DNA from: Acidimicrobiia bacterium
Lineage (GTDB): Bacteria > Actinomycetota > Acidimicrobiia > Acidimicrobiales > Acidimicrobilacustridaceae
Direction of reading: 5' to 3'
Assembly (NCBI GenBank): GCA_018882825.1
Contig: VERC01000039.1
Span: forward strand, 1 to 12,767
DNA: 12,767 nucleotides
Each line of letters starts with the position of its first letter. Position 1 is the stretch's first letter. A model generated the notes under the pieces. It was not told the origin of the DNA. It searched no databases and was given only the letters and a program-made list of their open reading frames with translations. Of this stretch, positions 7,084 through 12,767 are shown in pieces. The position numbers and the translations under genes are program-made.

Positions 7084-8171
7084 CCGACTGGACGTCCGAG
7101 CCGCCGGCGGCGCCACCCACGTCGCCTGCCTCCTCGCCTCCGGAGGGGTCGGACGACGTTCCGACCTCGGCGCCGCCCCCTCCGCCTCCGCCTCGGCCGT
7201 CCGATCGGACCGGTCAGGGCGCTGCGTCGGACCGGACCGGTGGTCGAGGCCGCGGTCGTACCGCCATCGGCATCGTGCTCGCCCTCATCGCCGGCTTCTC
7301 GGCCATCGCCGGGTTCATGTCGTTCTGGGCGACCGACGAGATCCTGTCGTCGTCGACGTGGGAATCGACTGGTCGTGCCCTGGTCGAGAACCCGGCCGCT
7401 CAACGCGACATCGCAGGAGCGGTCGCCGGGCAGATCATCGAAGCCGTGGGTCTCGAGAGGTTCGTGGCCGGTGTTCTGCCCGGCCCGTTGAGCGGACTGT
7501 CGGGGACCATCAGCAACAAGGCGACCGAACTGCTCACCGACGCCACCGTGCAGGTGGTGCGCACCGAGTTCTTCCAGGGAGTGTGGGAGCAGGCGGTCGC
7601 AGCGGTCCACGACCGGTTCGTGCGCGCCGTCGACGGGAGCGGTGGTGTCACCTCGATCACGGCGAAGGGGATCGAACTGGATCTCGGCGGCATCGTGGGC
7701 GCGGTCCAGGAACAACTCGACCGTCGAGGCATCACGGTGCTCGATTCGATCGACGCCTCCCGCATCGATGTCTCCTACCTCCTCATCGATGCTCCCGGAC
7801 TCCAGAACGTCCGCTCGTGGGTCCGGACGCTGCGCATCCTCGTCATCGTCCTCCCGGCGGTGGCGGTCATCGGCGCCATCGCCGCCTTCGTGATCGGACG
7901 TCGGCGTTCGTTCGTGGCCGCCGCCCTCGGCGCCGGTGGTCTCGTGGGTGCCGCCGTCGTCGGTCTCGTCCTGCGCGCGGGGAAGGCGCAGGCCGTCGAG
8001 GACTTGAGCGGCGGTGTCATCAGTCCCGTCACAGCCGACGCGGTCGTGTCGCACATCTCGTCGGGAGTGCGCGGTGCGCTGCTCGTGTCGGCCGCGGTGG
8101 CTCTCGTGGTGCTCGTCCTGGGCATCGTCGTCGCCATCGTCACCTCCCCGGCGCGCTCCACCCGGACGTGA
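7080..8171 (+). CDS. Four-TM membrane protein with proline-rich N-terminus, function unknown
   Basis: I do not recognise a named family for this 363-aa protein. Residues 1-60 are a low-complexity Pro/Ser/Arg/Gly segment with a run of seven prolines (32-38), probably cytoplasmic. A transmembrane helix follows at about 61-83. Residues 84-250 form a soluble, probably extracytoplasmic domain containing NPAAQRDIAGAVAGQII and FVRAVDGSGG. Three more helices lie at about 251-272, 278-298 and 332-355, and the tail is short and basic. This layout (one helix, outside domain, then a cluster of helices) recurs in uncharacterised actinobacterial membrane proteins. The ATG overlaps the mca stop in ATGA and the stop overlaps the next gene in GTGA, so all three are translationally coupled. 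The open frame extends further 5' but that part lies inside mca and is rejected. Confidence 0.8.
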   Translation: MTDWTSEPPAAPPTSPASSPPEGSDDVPTSAPPPPPPPRPSDRTGQGAASDRTGGRGRGRTAIGIVLALIAGFSAIAGFMSFWATDEILSSSTWESTGRALVENPAAQRDIAGAVAGQIIEAVGLERFVAGVLPGPLSGLSGTISNKATELLTDATVQVVRTEFFQGVWEQAVAAVHDRFVRAVDGSGGVTSITAKGIELDLGGIVGAVQEQLDRRGITVLDSIDASRIDVSYLLIDAPGLQNVRSWVRTLRILVIVLPAVAVIGAIAAFVIGRRRSFVAAALGAGGLVGAAVVGLVLRAGKAQAVEDLSGGVISPVTADAVVSHISSGVRGALLVSAAVALVVLVLGIVVAIVTSPARSTRT

Positions 8172-9022
8172 CCGGCTTCGCCGTCTGGGGGCCCGAACGC
8201 GTCGGCGAGCTTCTCGCCCTCACCCGGACCCGGTACGGAGCCGACGAACTCTCCGTCGACGAACTGCTGCTGTCGTGTCACGAACGCGGCGGCGTGGTGC
8301 TCGGTGCCGATGGCATGGGCGCGGTGGCCGTCGCCGTCGGTCGGTCGGACGACGGTGCGCTCGTCGCATCGGTCCGATTGGTCGTGACCCACGCTCCCTC
8401 ACCGGAGGACCTCGACCCACTCCTCGACGCAGCCGAACGGTGGGCCGCCGACCGCTCGGCGGCACGGGTCGTGCTCGGCGGCGGGTTGCCGTTCGCGTTG
8501 TGGCCCGGCGTCCCCGTCGGTTCGATCGTCGAGCGGGCCGCTGTCGGCCGCGGTTACGAGAACGGCCGTCGCTGGACGTCGTGGAGGGTGCCGTCGACGT
8601 TCCGGGCCGAGCCGCCTGCGGGTGTGACGATCCGTCGAGCCGTGCGAGACGACGACGTGACACTGGTGATGGTCGCCGCCGCGGCGAGTTGGCCGCGGCG
8701 ATCCGACGAGATCGCCCGCGCCCTCGAGCACGGAACCTGTCATGTGGCGGTCGCGTCGCCCGGAGGCGCGGACACCGTCGTCGGTATCGCCACCCACTCG
8801 ATCGCCCGGGCCGGATGGACGGGACCACTCATCGTCGGGGTCGGCCAGCGTCGCCGCGGTGTCGGCCGGGCACTCCTCGGTCAGGTCTGTCGTGACCTCA
8901 TGATCGCCGAGTTCGACGAGGTCATCGTGGGTGAGGTCCCCGACGACGGTGCCGTCGCCTTCCTGCGAGCGGTGGGCGCGGCACCGGGTGAGTCGTTCGT
9001 GGCGCTCGAGCGACCGATCTGA
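8168..9022 (+). CDS. Tandem GNAT-fold acetyltransferase
   Basis: This 284-aa cytoplasmic protein appears to hold two GNAT-like halves. The N-terminal half (about 1-145) has a degenerate pattern, with VVLGGGLPFALWPGVP (101-116) followed by GRGYENGRRWTSWRV. The C-terminal half (152-282) has the acetyl-CoA motif A: LIVGVGQRRRGVGRALL at 221-237, with R228-x-x-G231-x-G233. It then has a conserved-type ending around FLRAVGAAPGE. The acyl acceptor cannot be predicted. The GTG start overlaps the stop of the membrane-protein gene (GTGA), so it is the third gene of the mca operon. Mycothiol synthase MshD is also a tandem GNAT, which makes a thiol-related role conceivable, but the sequence does not clearly match MshD. 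Its stop lies 3 bp from the stop of the convergent deacetylase gene. Confidence 0.82.
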   Translation: MTGFAVWGPERVGELLALTRTRYGADELSVDELLLSCHERGGVVLGADGMGAVAVAVGRSDDGALVASVRLVVTHAPSPEDLDPLLDAAERWAADRSAARVVLGGGLPFALWPGVPVGSIVERAAVGRGYENGRRWTSWRVPSTFRAEPPAGVTIRRAVRDDDVTLVMVAAAASWPRRSDEIARALEHGTCHVAVASPGGADTVVGIATHSIARAGWTGPLIVGVGQRRRGVGRALLGQVCRDLMIAEFDEVIVGEVPDDGAVAFLRAVGAAPGESFVALERPI

Positions 9023-9025
9023 CCC

Positions 9026-9862
9026 TCAGAGACCGGCCCGCTGGAGGTCCCGCAGTTCGCGGTAGCCGATCAACACGGCGCCGGACCGCTCCACCATGCT
9101 GCGCAGTCGCGAGTCGTGACACACCAGGTGGAGATCATCGACCCGAGCGGCCCAGTCGGTGCCGATGGCCCGGACCTCGGGTGTGTCGGTGGCGGGATGC
9201 ACGTACAACTCGGTGACTCCCGGACGCAGATCGAACAACGCCGCCTCGATGACCCGACGACTCCCGACTCCCCCGACGTGGACGAAGTTGTCCGGGGCCA
9301 CGACTCCCTCGTCGGCGGCCAGTCGTCGGAACGGGAAGCCGATGACCCGCTCGGTGGACGCGCCCGACAGCCGCAGAGGGAGAGCGAACTCGACGGCGAG
9401 GTCGAGGTACACGTCGAAGAACTCCGGTCGCAGCTGCAACGCGCCCATGTGTGAATCGAGATGACTCACGTCGAAGCCCCACAGGATCGCCCGTTCGATC
9501 TGGGCGCGGCATTCGCGCCGCACCTCGTCGAGGTCGGCGTGATCCCACAGATCGGTGACGGTCCGAGGGAATCCGCCGTCACCGTCGAGCAGCGACGGGG
9601 CATGGGTCAGGGGACCCCAGCGATACAGGTCGAACTCGGAGTTGAGGGTGAGGTGGACTCCGACGTCCTCACCCCGGTAGTCGGCGGCGGCCTCCCGGGC
9701 CCACGGGCAGGGGACCATCAGGGTGGCACTGGTGCACAGACCCTGACGCAGTGCGTCGTAGGTGCCGGTGTTGGCGGCGTGGCACAGCCCGAGGTCGTCG
9801 GCGTTCAGGATCACCAGACGGGTGTCGGCCGGATGGCCGAGGCGTTCGGCGAGCGTCGTCAC
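9026..9862 (-). CDS. YdjC/ChbG-family carbohydrate deacetylase
   Basis: The 278-aa protein belongs to the YdjC/ChbG family of metal-dependent deacetylases, which in characterised members remove an N-acetyl group from chito-oligosaccharides. The metal and catalytic positions are visible: NADDLG at 20-25 (D22/D23), GVHLTLN with H70, and SHLDSHMGAL with H134 and H138. Length is usual for the family. Its sugar substrate cannot be deduced, since no phosphotransferase, transporter or chitinase gene is adjacent. The GTG start places the ILNADDLG motif about 20 residues in, as usual. The gene follows the nuclease gene by 34 nt on the same strand but also has its own probable leaderless promoter. A polypurine stretch resembling a Shine-Dalgarno site sits over 20 nt upstream and is too far to serve this start. 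Confidence 0.87.
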   Translation of the reverse strand: MTTLAERLGHPADTRLVILNADDLGLCHAANTGTYDALRQGLCTSATLMVPCPWAREAAADYRGEDVGVHLTLNSEFDLYRWGPLTHAPSLLDGDGGFPRTVTDLWDHADLDEVRRECRAQIERAILWGFDVSHLDSHMGALQLRPEFFDVYLDLAVEFALPLRLSGASTERVIGFPFRRLAADEGVVAPDNFVHVGGVGSRRVIEAALFDLRPGVTELYVHPATDTPEVRAIGTDWAARVDDLHLVCHDSRLRSMVERSGAVLIGYRELRDLQRAGL

Positions 9863-9874
9863 GAAGCCACGGTA
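9863..9874 (-). promoter_or_regulatory. -10 of the deacetylase gene, probably leaderless
   Basis: On the minus strand TACCGT (9869-9874) is followed by GGCTTC and then the GTG at 9862, a 6-nt gap. This matches the arrangement seen at dnaE2, mca, thiolase and thioesterase. It lies between the nuclease stop and the deacetylase start, so it would be an internal promoter. Confidence 0.5.
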
Positions 9875-9896
9875 CCGCCCCGTCCTCCTCCTCTCC

Positions 9897-10499
9897 TCAT
9901 GACACGGCCCGTCCCGGCCCCCCGCAGGTCAGCCACAGTCCGCGGGGCGCGGCCCGGGCCTCGTCCCGGGCCACACGGAACTGCTCGGCGTGCAGTGTGT
10001 TCGGTGCGATCGACAGCACGTCGGCCCATCCGCCGCTGACGAGGTCGAGGTTCACGAACAGTCCGTCGGACGCCCGCCACACGTAGGCCAGCAGTCGACC
10101 GTAGGCATCGTGTGTCTCGAGATCGTGCTCGAGTCGCAGCACCGTGCCGGGAGGGAGCAGCGAGGCCGTGTGCTCGGACGCCTCCCGACCGAAGCACTGG
10201 ACCGGTCGACGCGGATCCTTGGTCTCGGGGGTGTCGATGCCGAGCAGGCGCACCGGCACGCGTTCACGACCGAGGCGCACCACCACGGTGTCGCCGTCGA
10301 CCACGGCGATGACCGTCGGTTCGGCGGCCCACGGTGCGGTGGCGGCCGGATCGATCCACGCCCGCAGCACCCAGGCGAAGAACGCCACCGAGGCCAACAG
10401 GAACGCGACCGACAGCGTCGTGATCAGCGCGAGGCCGATGGCCCACCGCCGGCGTCGCCGAGCGGGAGCGGTCGGTGGGGGTGGGAGCGAGGACGCCAC
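9897..10499 (-). CDS. Membrane-anchored thermonuclease-like (SNase) nuclease
   Basis: The 200-aa protein has a basic N-terminus (RRRRR at 14-18), one transmembrane helix at about 20-46, and a staphylococcal-nuclease domain at 60-190. The predicted topology places the nuclease outside the membrane. Catalytic residues of micrococcal nuclease are conserved: D70 in VDGDTV, R84 and D89 in VRLLGIDTPET, E92, and R135 in DAYGRLLAYVW. C102 and C192 may pair in a disulfide. Such enzymes cut DNA and RNA with calcium; nutrient scavenging from external nucleic acid is a reasonable inference but not shown. The GTG start has a GGAGG Shine-Dalgarno site 7 nt upstream. It lies 92 nt downstream of thiolase on the same strand and may have its own promoter. 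Confidence 0.9.
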   Translation of the reverse strand: MASSLPPPPTAPARRRRRWAIGLALITTLSVAFLLASVAFFAWVLRAWIDPAATAPWAAEPTVIAVVDGDTVVVRLGRERVPVRLLGIDTPETKDPRRPVQCFGREASEHTASLLPPGTVLRLEHDLETHDAYGRLLAYVWRASDGLFVNLDLVSGGWADVLSIAPNTLHAEQFRVARDEARAAPRGLWLTCGGPGRAVS

Positions 10500-10506
10500 G
10501 GCGCAA

Positions 10507-10511
10507 CCTCC
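10507..10511 (-). promoter_or_regulatory. Ribosome binding site of the nuclease gene
   Basis: GGAGG on the minus strand lies 7 nt before the GTG at 10499. It supports this start over any downstream alternative and keeps the transmembrane helix in the product. Confidence 0.7.
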
Positions 10512-10550
10512 GGATCGTGGACCGGTGGCTGCTGTCGCAGCGAGGGTGCG

Positions 10551-10580
10551 AACCTAGGGCGCCGGCGAGCGGCGCGTCAG
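10551..10580 (-). promoter_or_regulatory. Possible promoter of the nuclease gene
   Basis: On the minus strand CTGACG (10575-10580) and TAGGTT (10551-10556) could be -35 and -10 with an 18-bp spacer. Transcription would start around 10544, giving a leader that contains the GGAGG site. The evidence is positional only. Confidence 0.35.
10559..10575 (-). terminator. GC hairpin after thiolase, possible terminator
   Basis: GCGCCG and CGGCGC form a perfect 6-bp stem around a 5-nt loop, 17 nt beyond the thiolase stop on the minus strand. There is no T-run after it, so it would be a U-less terminator at best. It also falls in the spacer of the proposed nuclease promoter and could instead be an operator. 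Confidence 0.3.
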
Positions 10581-10591
10581 GGCCGGAGGGC

Positions 10592-11770
10592 TCAGAGACG
10601 CTCGAGCAGGGTGCCGGTCCCCAGTCCGCCACCGCAGCACATCGACACCAACGCCCGGTGCGCGCCGGTGCGCTGCAGTTCGTGCACGGCCTTGGTCACG
10701 AGGATCGATCCGGTGCCGCCGAGCGGGTGACCGAGGGCGATGGCCCCGCCGTTGGGGTTGACCCGCTCCGGATCGACGGAGAGTTCCGTCTGCCAGGCCA
10801 GCACCACCGAGGCGAACGCCTCGTTGATCTCGAAGAGGTCGATGTCGTCGATCCCCAGACCGTTGCGGGCCAGCAGGGTGCGCGTGGCGTCCATCGGACC
10901 GGTCAGCATGAGCACCGGATCGGTGCCCACGAGGCACGTGTCGACGATGCGAGCCAACGGTCGGAGGCCGAGAGCGGCGGCCTTCTCGGCCGTCATGAGC
11001 AGCACGGCGCCGGCGCCGTCGGAGATCTGCGAGGACGAGCCGGCAGTGTGGACCCCGCCCTCTCCCATGACCGGCTTGAGCGACGCCAGGGCCTCGGCTG
11101 TCGTGTCGCGCAGCCCCTCGTCGCGGGCCACGTGGTGGGTCGTGCCGACGGGCTTGCCGTCCTCGCCGAGATCGGGGGCGTCGATCGCGGTGATCTGCGT
11201 GCCGAAGCGATCCTCGTCCCACGCCCGGGCCCCGAACTGCTGGGACCGCAGACCGAAGGCATCGGCGTCGTCACGGGTCACGTTCCACTGCGCGGCGATG
11301 CGCTCTGCGCCCTCGAACTGGCTCGTGTACTCGTACTGGGCGAAGTACGACTTGGGGATGGGCGAGCCCACGCCCAGTCCCTTGGCCACGTTCGATCCGA
11401 TCGGCACCTTCGACATCACCTCGACACCACCGGCCACGGCCGAGTCGATGACACCGGCGGCCACCAGCGCGTAGGCGACGTCGACGGCCTGCTGGCTCGA
11501 ACCGCACTGGGCATCGACGGTGGTGGCCGCCACCTCGAGGGGGAGTCCGGCGGTGAGCCACGCGGTGCGGCCGACGTTGAACGCCTGCTGCCCGATCTGG
11601 TCCACGCACCCGGTCACCACCTGACCGACCTCGGCGGGATCCATCCCGGTGCGGTCGAACAACGCCCGGAACGGTGCGGCCAACAGGTCGGCCGAGTGCA
11701 TGGTGGACAGGCCACCGTTACGACGGCCCACGGGGGAACGGACGGCATCGACGATCACGACTTCACGCAT
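10592..11770 (-). CDS. Thiolase (acetyl-CoA C-acyltransferase)
   Basis: This 392-aa enzyme is a full-length thiolase of the FadA/acetyl-CoA acetyltransferase type, which splits 3-oxoacyl-CoA with CoA (or condenses acetyl-CoA units) in the cytoplasm. The nucleophile is C89 in DAQCGSSQQA. NEAF is at 316-319, H348 sits in GHPLGGTG, and C378 lies in MCCGGGLG; all three catalytic positions are present and match the standard numbering. A fatty-acid or steroid beta-oxidation role is more likely than polyhydroxybutyrate synthesis, because no reductase or synthase gene is adjacent, but this is inference. It is transcribed divergently from an acyl-CoA thioesterase gene across a 109-bp region. The ATG is preceded by a TACGAT -10 and no Shine-Dalgarno site. 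Confidence 0.94.
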   Translation of the reverse strand: MREVVIVDAVRSPVGRRNGGLSTMHSADLLAAPFRALFDRTGMDPAEVGQVVTGCVDQIGQQAFNVGRTAWLTAGLPLEVAATTVDAQCGSSQQAVDVAYALVAAGVIDSAVAGGVEVMSKVPIGSNVAKGLGVGSPIPKSYFAQYEYTSQFEGAERIAAQWNVTRDDADAFGLRSQQFGARAWDEDRFGTQITAIDAPDLGEDGKPVGTTHHVARDEGLRDTTAEALASLKPVMGEGGVHTAGSSSQISDGAGAVLLMTAEKAAALGLRPLARIVDTCLVGTDPVLMLTGPMDATRTLLARNGLGIDDIDLFEINEAFASVVLAWQTELSVDPERVNPNGGAIALGHPLGGTGSILVTKAVHELQRTGAHRALVSMCCGGGLGTGTLLERL

Positions 11771-11782
11771 GGTCCGATCGTA
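11771..11782 (-). promoter_or_regulatory. -10 of the thiolase gene, probably leaderless
   Basis: On the minus strand TACGAT (11777-11782) is followed by CGGACC and the ATG at 11770. The 6-nt gap and lack of a Shine-Dalgarno site indicate a leaderless mRNA. Confidence 0.5.
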
Positions 11783-11861
11783 GGCCCCGGGGGGCAGATC
11801 GGCGACGTCGACGGATGCTGCAGGGCCGGGACCGGGTCGGACAGGACTGCGAGGCCCCGGG
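11782..11861. repeat. Pair of AGGCCCCGGG direct repeats in the thiolase/thioesterase intergenic region
   Basis: The same 10-mer occurs at 11782-11791 and 11852-11861, 70 bp apart. Each copy lies in the -35/-10 spacer of one of the two divergent promoters, and its CCCGGG core is a palindrome. This could let one regulator control both genes. In GC-rich DNA a 10-bp repeat may also be coincidence. Confidence 0.35.
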
Positions 11862-11867
11862 TGCCCC

Positions 11868-11879
11868 TACCATCGCCGT
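11868..11879 (+). promoter_or_regulatory. -10 of the thioesterase gene, probably leaderless
   Basis: TACCAT at 11868-11873 is followed by 6 nt (CGCCGT) and the GTG start at 11880. It is the same hexamer and the same gap as at dnaE2. No Shine-Dalgarno site is present. Confidence 0.55.
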
Positions 11880-12656
11880 GTGGACGCACAGCAATGGCTG
11901 GGACTCCGGCCCACTCACAACCCCATGCGCTGGTACCTGCCGGTGACCGAGGGGATCTGCAGCGGGCTCGGATCCCTGTTCGGCGGCTGCGGTCTGGGGG
12001 CGGCCATCGAGGTGATGGAGCGCGTCACCGGCCGTCCGGTGGTGTGGGCCACCGCGCAGTACCTCAACTACACGACGCCGCCGTCGGTGCTCGATCTCGA
12101 TCTCCACATCGGCGCCACCGGGCGGACCACCACGCAGGCCACCGTGACCGGCCATGTCGGCGACACGGGGATCCTCGTCGTGAACGGGGCCCTCGGTCGG
12201 CGCGACCTCCCCGAGGAGGGGCAGTGGGTGACGGCGCCGGTGGTGCCGCCCCCCGGCGAGTGTCCGCCCCGACAGCTGCGGTTCGATCCGGGCAACTCCA
12301 TCTCCACCCGACTCGAACAACGCGTGGTGGCCGAGGAGCCCGGTACCGGACGCACCGCATTCTGGACGCGCATGCCCGAGCTGCTCGAGAACTCCGCGGC
12401 GTCACTGGCGGTACTCGGTGACTTCGTGCCCATGGGTCTCGGTCACGCCGTCACCTCCGAGATCAACTCGAACAGTCTCGACAACACGCTGCGCGTCGTG
12501 CGCATCGTCCCCACCGAATGGGTGCTCGTCGACATCCGGATCGAGGCGGTGGCCAACGGCTTCGGTCACGGTCACATCTATCTGTGGTCCGATGACGGTG
12601 TGCTCATGGGAACCGCCAGTCAGTCGGCGATGATCCGCCCGTGGAAGGGCTCCTGA
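11880..12656 (+). CDS. TesB-like acyl-CoA thioesterase (double hotdog)
   Basis: The 258-aa product resembles TesB-type acyl-CoA thioesterases, which hydrolyse acyl-CoA to free acid and CoA in the cytoplasm. The first hotdog unit (about 20-110) has LFGGCGLGAAIEVMERVTGRP around the central helix, then ATAQYLNYTTPPSV. The second unit (about 155-253) has the late block SLDNTLRVV with D201, WVLVDIRIEAVANGFGHGHIYLW, and DGVLMGTASQSAMIR with Q248. D201 and Q248 align with two of the three E. coli TesB catalytic residues; the threonine position is not clear. The acyl chain preferred is unknown. The GTG start at 11880 follows a -10 by 6 nt. The stop overlaps the next start (TGATG). Divergence from thiolase hints at fatty-acid or related acyl-CoA metabolism. 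Confidence 0.82.
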   Translation: MDAQQWLGLRPTHNPMRWYLPVTEGICSGLGSLFGGCGLGAAIEVMERVTGRPVVWATAQYLNYTTPPSVLDLDLHIGATGRTTTQATVTGHVGDTGILVVNGALGRRDLPEEGQWVTAPVVPPPGECPPRQLRFDPGNSISTRLEQRVVAEEPGTGRTAFWTRMPELLENSAASLAVLGDFVPMGLGHAVTSEINSNSLDNTLRVVRIVPTEWVLVDIRIEAVANGFGHGHIYLWSDDGVLMGTASQSAMIRPWKGS

Positions 12657-12767
12657 TGGCGCCCTACCGCGGCTATGGCGTGACCATCCCCTTCGGCCCG
12701 GGTCCGTTGAGCGCACAACGGGAGTCGATCGCCGAACTGGCCTCGCTCGGCTACACCGACGCGTGGT
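12656..12767 (+). CDS. LLM-class F420-dependent oxidoreductase, N-terminal part
   Basis: Only the first 37 codons lie in the window. The sequence begins MAPYRGYGVTIPFGPGPL and continues to a helix ending LASLGYTDAW. This is the first strand and helix of the luciferase-like (LLM) TIM barrel, and the LGYTDAW pattern is frequent in actinobacterial F420-dependent members. Reaction and substrate cannot be told from this part. The ATG overlaps the last base of the thioesterase stop (TGATG), and a GGAAGGG Shine-Dalgarno-like sequence lies at 12643-12649. The two genes therefore form an operon. A flavin-dependent monooxygenase of the same fold is the alternative. Confidence 0.75.
   Translation, partial: MAPYRGYGVTIPFGPGPLSAQRESIAELASLGYTDAW

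Noticed and set aside
6753..8054. Long minus-strand open frame across mca and the membrane-protein gene
   Set aside because: Its translation is a charged, repetitive Asp/Gly/Arg sequence with no domain, opposite two well-supported genes.
6902..8167. 5' extension of the GNAT gene in its own frame
   Set aside because: It would overlap the whole membrane-protein gene and is Arg-rich nonsense; the GTG at 8168 in GTGA is the better start.
9875..9896. Polypurine AGGAGG-like stretch on the minus strand as Shine-Dalgarno site of the deacetylase
   Set aside because: It lies more than 20 nt from the GTG; a closer GTG in the gap is out of frame and meets a stop at once.
10475..12421. Very long plus-strand open frame opposite thiolase, extending into the thioesterase gene
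   Set aside because: It is antisense to a thiolase with every catalytic residue in place, and its translation is low-complexity Gly/Arg/His with no domain. High GC makes such shadow frames common.

Overview
The window is very GC-rich, densely coded bacterial DNA with strong G/C bias at third codon positions. It most likely comes from an actinobacterium, possibly a deep-branching one such as Acidimicrobiia. The evidence is a mycothiol S-conjugate amidase (mycothiol is actinobacterial), an actinobacterial-type LexA box (TCGAAC-N4-GTTCGA), a DnaE2 whose N-terminus resembles mycobacterial DnaE2, the start of an F420-type LLM oxidoreductase, and -10 elements of the TANNNT type placed directly against start codons. 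The taxonomic placement is inference. I see no mobile element, CRISPR array, tRNA or rRNA.

Layout from left to right. (1) 1-244: tail of a secreted or surface repeat-domain protein, with an in-frame TAG near the window edge. (2) 252-3757: an SOS-controlled promoter and the error-prone polymerase DnaE2. (3) 3781-4416: a DoxX-like membrane protein with a perfect 16-bp palindrome in its promoter. (4) 4417-6145, minus strand: a PEBP/YbhB-like lipoprotein followed by an NAD-type zinc alcohol dehydrogenase resembling Rhodococcus ADH-A. (5) 6229-9022, plus strand: a tightly overlapping three-gene operon of Mca amidase, a four-TM protein with a proline-rich N-terminus, and a tandem-GNAT acetyltransferase. 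(6) 9026-11770, minus strand: thiolase, then a membrane-anchored staphylococcal-nuclease-type nuclease, then a YdjC/ChbG-type deacetylase. (7) 11880-12767, plus strand: a TesB-like acyl-CoA thioesterase overlapping the start of an LLM oxidoreductase that runs off the window.

No single pathway unites the window; it reads as ordinary chromosomal housekeeping and stress genes. Local themes are DNA-damage mutagenesis (dnaE2), thiol detoxification (Mca operon), and acyl-CoA metabolism around the divergent thiolase/thioesterase promoter. The most informative signal is in the promoters. Six genes (dnaE2, PEBP, mca, deacetylase, thiolase, thioesterase) have a TANNNT hexamer ending 6-7 nt before the start codon and no Shine-Dalgarno sequence, which implies leaderless mRNAs. 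DoxX, ADH and the nuclease instead have good Shine-Dalgarno sites. I found no convincing undescribed defence or mobile system; the best candidates for new biology are the DoxX palindrome and the Mca/four-TM/GNAT operon.
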